A program made the position numbers and the translations under genes. A stretch of DNA of 42,822 bases, from positions 1-42,822 of the forward strand of contig CACXEJ010000088.1 in assembly GCA_902766595.1 (NCBI GenBank), written 5' to 3'. Shown piece after piece: positions 1 to 6,811 of this stretch (position 1 is its first letter; every line of letters begins with the position of its first letter). This stretch comes from Ruminococcus flavefaciens (GTDB lineage: Bacteria; Bacillota; Clostridia; Oscillospirales; Ruminococcaceae). The notes below the pieces were generated by a model. It made no database searches. It worked only from the letters and a program-made list of their open reading frames with translations, and was not told the DNA's origin.

Positions 1-21
1 GCTCTGCATATAGCATTCTCT

Positions 22-153
22 GCAAATCAAAGATTTGCGAGACTGCTTATCTTCAAAAACAGTCCACCGGACTGTTTTTGAATTCACCTTTTGCGGAGTG
101 CCTGAACGCTTTGCAGGAAGCTGCCCTGCACCCGCCAGAGGCGCTGCCTCTGG
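22..153. repeat. Cluster of four short inverted repeats
   Basis: Four perfect stems lie close together in the non-coding start of the window: 22-28 with 32-38 (7 bp, loop AAA), 54-65 with 69-80 (12 bp, loop ACC), 112-117 with 125-130 (6 bp) and 135-142 with 146-153 (8 bp, loop GCT). Three of the four loops are exactly three bases. The stems lack a T tract and so do not look like a classical terminator. They look like a palindrome-rich intergenic repeat, but only one copy is in view. Confidence 0.6.
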
Positions 154-198
154 ACTCTGCCAAAGGGATAACATTAAAGTATTTTATTATTGCAATTC

Positions 199-227
199 TT
201 GACAATAAAGCCCTAATGTGGTAAGAT
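199..227 (+). promoter_or_regulatory. Sigma-A type promoter for the zinc-ribbon operon
   Basis: TTGACA at 199-204 and TAAGAT at 222-227 are separated by 17 bp. The -35 box is a perfect consensus match. The first gene begins 33 bp downstream, at 261. Confidence 0.75.
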
Positions 228-260
228 TATTAATGACAATATTGCTTTGGAGGTATTGAT

Positions 261-1034
261 ATGCCATTTTGCAGATACTGCGGAAAAGAGCTCGCTGAGG
301 GAGAGCAGTGCAGCTGTACTACTCCTGTCGCCGTGAACGCTCCTGCCGCTCAGGAGAGAAGCGCTTCCGGATACGATCCTGCGTTCGGCGGTGATAAGCC
401 GTTCAGCGTTAAAAAGGAAGTGAGCATTCGCAACAAGCTGCTGATTATCGGCGGAGCTGCACTGACGCTCGTTATGCTGATACTCCTGATAGTCTTCATC
501 ATAAACCATACAGGTGCAAGAGGAGCAGCACGCGACTTCTCAAAATGCCTTTACAGCGCTGACGGCGGCAGCGACTACTACTCTATGACTCTGCCGGACA
601 AGCTGTACAGCTCCCTCAAGGGCAACAAGCTCGACGCTATGGTAGACGAGTTCAACGACACTAACGACGAGGTCAACGATGACTATAAGGTCAAGCTGAA
701 AAAAGTCAAGAAGGGCAGCAAGCTCAGCAGCAAGGAGCTCGACGGAGCGGAGGCGTATTTCGCAGAAAACGCCGGAGACTATGACCGCTCTTACAGGAAA
801 GAGGAGTACAAGGCGAAAAAAGGCTGCATATTCAAGCTGACATACAAGATAAAGGACAAACAGACCAAGAAAACAAAGAGTTACACCAGAGAGATCGCAC
901 TCGTCTACTTCAAGGGCGAGGAATGGAAGGTCCTATGCCCGGACCTCGGTGATGAGGAGTCGCTGAAGAGCTTCCTGAAAGCAAAGGGCGGCGGAACTTC
1001 AAGCAGCGAGATCGCATCTGAATTCGGATTTTGA
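261..1034 (+). CDS. Zinc-ribbon membrane-anchored protein, function unknown
   Basis: The 257-residue protein opens with a short zinc ribbon: C4-x2-C7, then C17-x-C19. A proline and alanine linker follows, then one membrane segment at about residues 59-82 and a hydrophilic, lysine-rich outer domain of about 170 residues. The zinc ribbon would be cytoplasmic. Proteins of this layout (zinc ribbon, linker, one helix, outer domain) are common in Clostridia and mostly uncharacterised. The ATG follows a TTTGGAGG ribosome site. Its stop lies 11 bases before the start of the next zinc-ribbon gene, so the two are probably co-transcribed. I do not recognise the outer domain and do not assign a function. 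Confidence 0.85.
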   Translation: MPFCRYCGKELAEGEQCSCTTPVAVNAPAAQERSASGYDPAFGGDKPFSVKKEVSIRNKLLIIGGAALTLVMLILLIVFIINHTGARGAARDFSKCLYSADGGSDYYSMTLPDKLYSSLKGNKLDAMVDEFNDTNDEVNDDYKVKLKKVKKGSKLSSKELDGAEAYFAENAGDYDRSYRKEEYKAKKGCIFKLTYKIKDKQTKKTKSYTREIALVYFKGEEWKVLCPDLGDEESLKSFLKAKGGGTSSSEIASEFGF

Positions 1035-1045
1035 GGAGGTACACT

Positions 1046-1309
1046 ATGGCTTACTGTATAGTCTGCGGAAAAGAAACTGACAATGGAACTACCTGTCCGG
1101 AGTGTGCGGCAAAGGCTGCTGAGGCTCAGCAGGAGGCTGCACCGGCTGAAACAGCGATCCAGCCCGAAATGATACAGCCGGAAGCAGTTCAGGCTGTTGC
1201 TGCTGTACCGAAAGTGAAGAAAAAGGTAAATAAGGCGATCGTTGCACTGCTCTCACTGCTGGGAGTATTTGCGGTTATGACTGCTGTGGTGATAGGAATT
1301 TTCATCTGA
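1046..1309 (+). CDS. Small zinc-ribbon, tail-anchored membrane protein
   Basis: The 87-residue protein has a two-knuckle zinc ribbon (C4-x2-C7 and C17-x2-C20), an Ala/Gln/Pro/Glu-rich linker, a short basic stretch (residues 56-63), and a hydrophobic C-terminal helix (64-86) that ends the protein. I chose the ATG at 1046 because GAGGAGGT at 1033-1040 sits at the right distance. An in-frame TTG at 1031 would place that ribosome site inside the gene. The ribosome site overlaps the stop of the previous gene, and this stop overlaps the next start as TGATG, so the three genes look translationally coupled. The layout resembles the inner half of the preceding protein. Function unknown. Confidence 0.8.
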   Translation: MAYCIVCGKETDNGTTCPECAAKAAEAQQEAAPAETAIQPEMIQPEAVQAVAAVPKVKKKVNKAIVALLSLLGVFAVMTAVVIGIFI

Positions 1310-2247
1310 TGGCTGAAACTATACTCAGACAGACCATTATCATGCTTATGCTGATAATGGTCGGTGTTTTATGTTCAAAAACAAAACTCATAAGCAAGGA
1401 CTCAAACAGGGAGCTTTCCGGATTTGTGCTTCAGGTGGTCAATCCGGCGATGATATTTATGTCATACCAGACCGATTACCGCTCAGAGCTCGTGGAAAAC
1501 CTCCTGATGACATTTATTCTGTCAGTGGCAGCTTTTGTGGTAATGGCTGCCGCGGCGTACCTGTTTATCCGCCGCAGAGAGGGCAGGGAAACGGAGATAG
1601 AACGCTTCTCGGCTATATACTCAAACTGCGGTTTTATGGGAATACCGCTTGTGAACGCCCTTTTCGGTATGGAGGGCGTTTTTTATCTGACCGCTTTTAT
1701 AACGGTGTTCAATATCAGCGTGTGGACGCAGGGAATAGTGCTCATATCCGGCGAAAGGGATATGAAGAAGGTAGTAAAGGTGTTTTATTCACCGACAATG
1801 ATAGCCATTGTTCTCGGAATGATCTCATTCTTTCTCAGGCTCAGGCTGCCGTCAGTACCGGCAAAGGCTGTGGACTACATCGCAGAACTCAACACTCCGC
1901 TTGCGATGATTGTATCCGGAGTGACCATTGCTGATACAAACGTCCCGAAGCTTCTGAAGAAACCGGCAGTCTACCTTGTGGTCTTTATGAAGCTTCTCCT
2001 GCTTCCTCTGATAGTGACACTGGCAGTTACTCCGCTGCCGGTAGATGAGAAGGTGCAGATGACAGTCATAGTCGCAGCGGCTGCTCCGCCGGCAGCAATG
2101 TGTACGCTCCAATGTATCAGATATAGGCGAAATTCGCTTTATGCGTCAGAGATATTTGCGTTCGGAACGATACTCTCAGTTGCTACGCTTCCGTTGATAG
2201 TTCGTCTCGCAGAGAATTTAACAAAATTGATAGACGGACTTTGTTAA
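1309..2247 (+). CDS. AEC-family transporter (auxin efflux carrier superfamily)
   Basis: The 312-residue protein is hydrophobic throughout, with about eight to ten membrane segments and no large soluble domain, the usual size for the AEC family. Typical features include an N-terminal helix pair with an N-P-A-M motif (VNPAMIF, about residue 45), a Y-S-N-C-G-F-M-G-I-P stretch after the middle loop and an A-A-P-P-A-A-M motif near residue 260. Family members move organic acids or other metabolites across the cytoplasmic membrane, often in malonate or malate contexts, but the substrate here cannot be read from sequence. The ATG overlaps the preceding stop (TGATG). No clear terminator follows before the next promoter at 2283. 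Confidence 0.85.
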   Translation: MAETILRQTIIMLMLIMVGVLCSKTKLISKDSNRELSGFVLQVVNPAMIFMSYQTDYRSELVENLLMTFILSVAAFVVMAAAAYLFIRRREGRETEIERFSAIYSNCGFMGIPLVNALFGMEGVFYLTAFITVFNISVWTQGIVLISGERDMKKVVKVFYSPTMIAIVLGMISFFLRLRLPSVPAKAVDYIAELNTPLAMIVSGVTIADTNVPKLLKKPAVYLVVFMKLLLLPLIVTLAVTPLPVDEKVQMTVIVAAAAPPAAMCTLQCIRYRRNSLYASEIFAFGTILSVATLPLIVRLAENLTKLIDGLC

Positions 2248-2282
2248 AAATGCTGATTTTAATAAATTTTGCTCTGTAATGT

Positions 2283-2310
2283 TTGAATTTTATCAGAAAT
2301 GTGTTATAAT
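2283..2310 (+). promoter_or_regulatory. Sigma-A type promoter for the ROK-like regulator
   Basis: TTGAAT at 2283-2288 and TATAAT at 2305-2310 are 16 bp apart. The -10 is a perfect consensus. The start codon is more than 180 bases downstream, which implies a long leader. Confidence 0.65.
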
Positions 2311-2493
2311 ATATATGTGTACTGAAGATATAAATTCAGGTTCAGGCTTAACCGTATAGGCAGCTTAGCCGAATTGCGCAGCACTTAGGCATTTTGGTGA
2401 AAAATATCGGGTACAGCTTCGTTTCACATCATTGGATACTTTGTTATCCGAAGGGCTGACAGCGCCCAATCTATAAGAATAGGAGTGTATTTC
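2311..2493 (+). promoter_or_regulatory. Long 5' leader of the ROK-like gene, possibly structured
   Basis: About 175 transcribed bases precede the start codon. GGATA at 2434-2438 can pair with TATCC at 2445-2449. ATTGG at 2431-2435 can alternatively pair with CCAAT at 2466-2470, close to the ribosome site at 2481-2485. The CTTA core recurs at 2347, 2364 and 2384. I do not recognise a known riboswitch class. Confidence 0.3.
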
Positions 2494-3714
2494 ATGGAAA
2501 AAAGAGGAATTAGTAAGCTCGACCTTAAACGCCGCAACAGAATGCAGATTCTCCGTGTGATCCGCGAGTCCGGACCGATCTCAAGAGTCGACGTGGCGAG
2601 CGCCCTTGAGATCACCAGAGCCGCTGTGACCATTATTACCAATGAGATGATCGAGGAGGGAGTTCTTGTCGAAATAGGCGAAGCTCCTGTAAACACCGAA
2701 AAGTTACAAAAGGGCAGACGCAAGATCCTCATCGACATCAATGTAAACAGCCGCTTTGCGCTCGGCGCTACCGTGGACGAGAAAGAGGTAAGTGTAGGCC
2801 TTACCAATCTCAACTCGGAAATACTCGATAAGGCGAGTATGATCATTGACGAAAGAACTACAAGTAAGGACATTATCAATTACATAATCAGGACCAGCAA
2901 CGAAATGGTTGACAACAGCTGTCTCACCAAGGATAAGATCCTCGGTCTGGGAGTCGGAATTGTTCCCTCAATGTGGGGCAAGCTGAAGATCTTCTATAAG
3001 GATGGAGTTCTGGATTTCACAAACTTTATCGACAAGCTCTCAAGCGGACTCAGCTTTGATATCTGCTGCGGAAACGCTATCGGTCTTATGGCTCTCGCAA
3101 GCAACGACTTCCGTTCACAGAACGGCTATCAGACCAATCAGGCGTTTATCCACAACGGCAATCAGGTGAACCTCGCTATCATCAACAAGAATGAGCTCTC
3201 CAGCGACTACATCTCATATACCTCGATGATCGAGAAGTATATCGTAGCTCTCAACGGAAAGCAGTATGAGGGTTATCCGAACGGCTCCGTTAAGGCTGAG
3301 CTCTCCAGAACTGCTATGCTCAACGCCTTCTACGAGATCTATTCAAAGGAAAAGACTCCCGTGCTCTATGAGCTCACAGAGGGCGATAAGTCCAAGATCA
3401 ATACCGATAACGTGTTTATGGCTCTCCTGCGCGGTGAAGAGCCTGTCAAGAATGTTGTTGACGACATCATCGCAAAGTATACAGTCCTCATAAACAACCT
3501 CGCTATCAGCCACTTTGCTAAGAAGATCGTGCTTCATAACTTCAAGCTCAACGATAAGCAGTTTGACTACGTTAAGCGCGAAATGATACGTCTCGTCAGC
3601 GAGGAGATCGCAGACAGAGTCGTGCTCAGTAAGCTCGACGGCAAGAATAACTTCCTCGGCGGCTGCGCACTCATCATTCAGGATAACTTCTATACAAGAG
3701 GCGGTATGCAGTAA
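2494..3714 (+). CDS. ROK-family-like transcriptional regulator with degenerate kinase domain
   Basis: The 406-residue protein begins with a winged helix-turn-helix (about residues 16-62) of the type found in NagC/XylR ROK repressors. It carries the usual sequence of 'RNRMQILRVIRESGPISR' followed by a recognition helix with 'ITRAAVT'. The rest has the length of a ROK sugar-kinase fold. I cannot find an intact D-x-G-x-T ATP motif or the zinc-binding C-x-C-G-x2-G-C motif, so it probably senses rather than phosphorylates. The ATG at 2494 is chosen because AGGAG at 2481-2485 is 8 bases upstream. A GTG at 2485 overlaps that ribosome site. The gene stands alone behind its own promoter and long leader. 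Ligand and targets unknown. Confidence 0.8.
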   Translation: MEKRGISKLDLKRRNRMQILRVIRESGPISRVDVASALEITRAAVTIITNEMIEEGVLVEIGEAPVNTEKLQKGRRKILIDINVNSRFALGATVDEKEVSVGLTNLNSEILDKASMIIDERTTSKDIINYIIRTSNEMVDNSCLTKDKILGLGVGIVPSMWGKLKIFYKDGVLDFTNFIDKLSSGLSFDICCGNAIGLMALASNDFRSQNGYQTNQAFIHNGNQVNLAIINKNELSSDYISYTSMIEKYIVALNGKQYEGYPNGSVKAELSRTAMLNAFYEIYSKEKTPVLYELTEGDKSKINTDNVFMALLRGEEPVKNVVDDIIAKYTVLINNLAISHFAKKIVLHNFKLNDKQFDYVKREMIRLVSEEIADRVVLSKLDGKNNFLGGCALIIQDNFYTRGGMQ

Positions 3715-3721
3715 TAACCGT

Positions 3722-3760
3722 AAATCCCCACGGATATATGTCCGCGGGGATTTTTGTTTT
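3722..3760 (+). terminator. Rho-independent terminator after the ROK-like gene
   Basis: AAATCCCC at 3722-3729 pairs with GGGGATTT at 3746-3753, with an inner CGG/CCG, followed by TTTTTGTTTT. The leading A run means it may also stop the convergent gene whose stop codon abuts it. Confidence 0.85.
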
Positions 3761-4259
3761 ATTCAGTTTCAGACGGTCTGGCGATTTTTCCAATAATGAA
3801 CATCAGCAGCATTGATACGAGCATACCGGTAACTGCACCGCCGGTGTCGATGAGGACGTCCGTGAACATACCCGACCGTCCGGGCACGAATAACTGGTGT
3901 ATCTCGTCCGAACAGGCGTACAGGAAGCAGAAAACTATCACGCCGAGGCTCTTCCTGCTGAAAAGCCTGCGTCTGCCGACCGTAAATGAGGCAAGAAAGC
4001 CGAGCAGAGTATATATCGAGAAGTGAGCGAGCTTGCGGACGATATGTTCAGCCTTGTCGAGAACAGACTGCTGTTTTTCGGGAGACATCTCATCGTAGTC
4101 CTTTACTAAGGTCTCAACGGCTGCCTTTGTGATCTTGCTGCTCTTGTGCGAGGAAGCATCGGCGTTGTCGCCTGAAAATAAGAAGATAGTGACCATACAG
4201 GCGATCGTGAGCACTGCGAAGACCACCCGGGCAGGGTATATCCTTATCGTTGAAAACAC
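3759..4259 (-). CDS. VanZ-like membrane protein
   Basis: The 166-residue protein has about four membrane segments. It carries the two VanZ-family signatures: 'RKLAHFSIYTLLGFL' (about residues 75-89) and 'DEIHQLFVPGRSG' followed by 'DVLIDTGGAVTG' (about 118-145). VanZ itself gives low-level teicoplanin resistance in enterococci. Chromosomal VanZ-like proteins are widespread and mostly of unknown role, so resistance should not be inferred. The GTG at 4259 is chosen because AAAGGAGA lies 6 bases upstream. A TTG at 4283 would put the ribosome site inside the gene. It is monocistronic, divergent from the gene at 4543 and convergent with the ROK-like gene. Confidence 0.85.
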   Translation of the reverse strand: MFSTIRIYPARVVFAVLTIACMVTIFLFSGDNADASSHKSSKITKAAVETLVKDYDEMSPEKQQSVLDKAEHIVRKLAHFSIYTLLGFLASFTVGRRRLFSRKSLGVIVFCFLYACSDEIHQLFVPGRSGMFTDVLIDTGGAVTGMLVSMLLMFIIGKIARPSETE

Positions 4260-4304
4260 AAAAAGTCTCCTTTCTGAAGTCAATTACTGCTGTATCTTAC
4301 GTCT

Positions 4305-4333
4305 ATTATACACGTTATGCGGTGTTAAGTAAA
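4305..4333 (-). promoter_or_regulatory. Promoter for the VanZ-like gene
   Basis: On the minus strand TTTACT (4328-4333) and TATAAT (4305-4310) are separated by 17 bp. The start codon is about 46 bases downstream. Confidence 0.6.
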
Positions 4334-4417
4334 GGCATACCGCCGGAAATTGTGATAAATAGCCGAAAGTAAGCGTTTTTTGAGGACTTTTTTGGAGAAA
4401 AAATTTCTGAAAATATC

Positions 4418-4446
4418 TTGTAAGTTGTTTAAGGAAATGGTATAAT
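4418..4446 (+). promoter_or_regulatory. Promoter for the unknown membrane protein gene
   Basis: TTGTAA at 4418-4423 and TATAAT at 4441-4446 are 17 bp apart. The start codon is at 4543, leaving a leader of about 90 bases. Confidence 0.65.
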
Positions 4447-4463
4447 ATAAATTGACGATTAAT

Positions 4464-4493
4464 GCTCCGCGGCAGAAAGCCTTTCTGCGGAGC
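4464..4493 (+). other. Leader hairpin upstream of the unknown membrane protein
   Basis: GCTCCG at 4464-4469 pairs with CGGAGC at 4488-4493, and inside it CAGAA at 4473-4477 pairs with TTCTG at 4483-4487. A second small palindrome, CAGGC-tga-GCCTG, sits just before the ribosome site. There is no T tract, so this is a leader structure rather than a terminator. Confidence 0.45.
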
Positions 4494-4542
4494 CGTTGCA
4501 ATAACTCTTGACAGGCTGAGCCTGCCGATCTCGGAGGTTTAA

Positions 4543-5745
4543 ATGAAGAAATTTTTCGCTAACGTCTGGACGAAAAGGGTATTCGCAGTCGTAAGTGCGC
4601 TGTATGCCCTCGGAGCGTGGCGTTTATGCTATTTTTCGCTTTTCTACGATATACATATCAACGACAGACTTTCACAGTGTCTGATACTCACTGCAATTTC
4701 GATAATCGCTCTCGTAGTGATGCTCTACACACGAAAACAGATACTCACGCGAATATGCAGCTTCCTGATACTTCCGCCGATGCTGCCAGTCGTACTGCTC
4801 TACTTCGGCGAATGGGGTATGATAATACCAATAATCGCCACGGGCGTCGTCATACTGCTGCTGTCCGGTGCAGGAGAGGGAATTAAGACCGCCCTCGGTA
4901 CAGTCACGCTGCTGCTGTATGTATTCGGTGCGCTGGGCTACTTCCTGTTCACCTCGTTCTTTGTAACACAGGCTAAGGAAACGATAGTTGACGAGGGCAT
5001 TTCTCCGTCGGGCAGATACCGTTACAGGATAGTCAATACCGAGAGCAATTCAAAGGAAAATGCAAACGGCAGTACCGCTGTTTATGTTGAACCCAATTAC
5101 GCCGATAAGAGATTTCTCTTCGCAACGTTTACGCTCAAGAACGTTGACAGAGTGGTTGACCTCAAGAGACCTATCGCTGAGGAAGCTAAGGTCGAGTGGG
5201 TAACACAGTCAAGAAAAGAGATCACAGAACAGCTCAATGCAAAGTCTGACAAGATCGTGCTCCATCTTTCCGAGGACGCTCTCGAAAAGATCGGCTATAA
5301 GAAAACAGAGCACTATACTCTCTTCGGTATCTCGGCAGACCAGAAGAAGGCTCTCGGCAAGGATATCTCGGACTTCAATGATGTTCTTCTGTCTGATGTT
5401 CCTGATGACAAGCTCGGCGTTTTCAACCTCGCAAAGGACGAACAGGGCAGCTATTACGTTGTAAAGCCCTCCGAGGAATTCCTCAAGATAAGCGGCTTCG
5501 ACGGAAACTCGAGGATATATCTCAGAGATCTCGACGATAACCTCCTCAGAGCTTTCCATATTATGATAGACGACTCTATCTACCTCAATACACTTACCGA
5601 TGAACAGCTCAATAAGCTGGGCGTTCCGGAGACCGGTGACGTTATGATGTTCAACGGCGAGATATGCTTCAGGTACTATGTAGCAGAGATCGAGGAATAC
5701 TTTGACGTTGAGTCAAGACACTTCTCCCTCGACCTTCTCGGCTGA
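4543..5745 (+). CDS. Membrane protein of unknown function with a repeated outer motif
   Basis: The 400-residue protein has about five hydrophobic segments (residues 12-34, 43-61, 70-88, 91-109, 117-140) and then a soluble region from about 145 to the end. The soluble half contains three copies of a short motif: SEDALEKIG (243-251), SEEFLKISG (310-318) and TDEQLNKLG (352-360). Each follows a beta-like stretch, which suggests a small repeated structural unit. I do not recognise the family. The ATG follows TCGGAGG at a normal distance. The gene has its own promoter and a structured leader, and is followed by repeats and a hairpin, so it is probably monocistronic. Confidence 0.8.
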   Translation: MKKFFANVWTKRVFAVVSALYALGAWRLCYFSLFYDIHINDRLSQCLILTAISIIALVVMLYTRKQILTRICSFLILPPMLPVVLLYFGEWGMIIPIIATGVVILLLSGAGEGIKTALGTVTLLLYVFGALGYFLFTSFFVTQAKETIVDEGISPSGRYRYRIVNTESNSKENANGSTAVYVEPNYADKRFLFATFTLKNVDRVVDLKRPIAEEAKVEWVTQSRKEITEQLNAKSDKIVLHLSEDALEKIGYKKTEHYTLFGISADQKKALGKDISDFNDVLLSDVPDDKLGVFNLAKDEQGSYYVVKPSEEFLKISGFDGNSRIYLRDLDDNLLRAFHIMIDDSIYLNTLTDEQLNKLGVPETGDVMMFNGEICFRYYVAEIEEYFDVESRHFSLDLLG

Positions 5746-5770
5746 TATAATTATAATAAACCGTAATAGT

Positions 5771-5842
5771 GGGCGCCGGAACGGCGCCCCTACATTTTAT
5801 GAGAATAATGCTGCGTTTTGTATGGGCGCATTCCGTGCGCCC
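5771..5842. repeat. Pair of GC-rich intergenic inverted repeats
   Basis: GGGCGCCG at 5771-5778 pairs with CGGCGCCC at 5782-5789 (loop GAA). GGGCGCA at 5824-5830 pairs with TGCGCCC at 5836-5842 (loop TTCCG). Read on the minus strand, the first has TGTAGGGGCGCC followed by GTTCC. This matches a style of intergenic repeat common in Firmicutes, and a related sequence lies at 20856-20968. Confidence 0.55.
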
Positions 5843-5881
5843 GGTAATAATGAAATTAAAATGAGGTTTATTCACAAACTG

Positions 5882-5907
5882 AAAGGGACTCGTTGCGAGT
5901 CCCTTTT
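5882..5907. terminator. Hairpin terminator between convergent genes
   Basis: AAAGGGACTCG (5882-5892) pairs perfectly with CGAGTCCCTTT (5896-5906) around a TTG loop. T-rich sequence follows on plus, and A-rich becomes T-rich on minus. It sits between the plus gene ending at 5745 and the minus gene whose stop is at 5909, so it probably serves both. Confidence 0.75.
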
Positions 5908-5908
5908 G

Positions 5909-6715
5909 TCATTTCAATACACTGAGCGGATCAATATACTTCTTGTTATGAACCATTTCGATGTGCAGATGCGGCTCCTTGGTGCTTTCAATGTCAGCTG
6001 TATTGCCGACTGCGCCGATAGTTGAACCGCCGGCGACTGTGTCGCCCTGCTGGACTGACAGGTCAGTTCCGAGACCGCAATACTTAGTTACATAGCCGTT
6101 GTGGTGGTCAAGTGTGACCGTTACGCCCCACAGAGCATTGTTCTCGATCTTCGTTATTTCTCCCGAGGATACCGCATAGACCTCCGCACCTACCTCGGCT
6201 TTGATGTCTGTACCATTGTGCGTCTGCCATGCGCCGGTAGCTTCATTCCTTACGAGCTCACCATTGCTGAAGGGTTCGATGATATTGCTCATATCAGCGA
6301 GCGGCGGTTTCGGGTTTTCGAGCGTATTGGCGCTGACCGGAGTTGCCTGAGTAGTCGGTTCGGTGACAGCTGGTTCTGTCTTGACCGGCGGTGCGTCTAT
6401 CTTTATATCAGCAGCCGGGATAGTTACGCTTTCCTTTCTCGGAGCAGTCTGTTTCGCCGGACGTGTCGTAACGACAGCCGTCGTGGTGGGGGGAGCGGTC
6501 GTAATGGTGTAATAGTAGCCTGTCGTCCGGGGGACGTCATTGCTTTTTCTGTCAACTGCGGTCTCCTGCGGAATAGTTTTCTTGTCGGGTTTGCCGTTCT
6601 GTCCGTAGGCAAAAAAGCAAGCCGAGCCTATCATAACGGCACTTATAGCGAGTGCGGCGTAAAAGCTCTTTGCACCTTTATTCTTGTTTTTATCGGATAA
6701 GGATTTTTTGTTCAT
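5909..6715 (-). CDS. M23 (LytM) family peptidase, SpoIIQ-like
   Basis: The 268-residue protein has a short basic N-terminus, one membrane helix (about 18-38), a Thr/Pro-rich linker (about 65-130) and a C-terminal M23 domain (about 145-268). The zinc-binding residues are intact: H166-x3-D170 (in HNGTD) and H249-x-H251 (HLH). It could therefore be an active zinc endopeptidase cutting peptidoglycan cross-links outside the membrane. One helix plus a LytM domain is the layout of SpoIIQ, but also of other cell-wall M23 proteins. The ATG at 6715 is chosen because GGAGGTG at 6722-6728 lies 6 bases upstream. A GTG at 6724 falls inside that ribosome site. It lies directly downstream of the PBP2 terminator and needs its own promoter or read-through. 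Confidence 0.85.
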   Translation of the reverse strand: MNKKSLSDKNKNKGAKSFYAALAISAVMIGSACFFAYGQNGKPDKKTIPQETAVDRKSNDVPRTTGYYYTITTAPPTTTAVVTTRPAKQTAPRKESVTIPAADIKIDAPPVKTEPAVTEPTTQATPVSANTLENPKPPLADMSNIIEPFSNGELVRNEATGAWQTHNGTDIKAEVGAEVYAVSSGEITKIENNALWGVTVTLDHHNGYVTKYCGLGTDLSVQQGDTVAGGSTIGAVGNTADIESTKEPHLHIEMVHNKKYIDPLSVLK

Positions 6716-6772
6716 GTATAACACCTCCGTCAGTATTATTGACAGAGTTTGTATGATTATACGTTTTGTTAC

Positions 6773-6802
6773 AAAAAAGCTCTGAACGCTGATGTTCAGA
6801 GC
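6773..6802 (-). terminator. Rho-independent terminator after PBP2
   Basis: On the minus strand, GCTCTGAAC (6794-6802) pairs with GTTCAGAGC (6779-6787), followed by six T (6773-6778). It closes the long minus-strand shape operon. Confidence 0.9.
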
Positions 6803-6811
6803 CGTTTTGCT

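Noticed and set aside
2311-2493. Known riboswitch class in the ROK-like leader
   Set aside because: I compared by memory with THF, ZTP and cobalamin core motifs and found no match. Only a generic structured leader is claimed.
3759-4259. Glycopeptide resistance gene
   Set aside because: VanZ-like chromosomal proteins are widespread. No vanHAX or regulator is near, so resistance is not supported.
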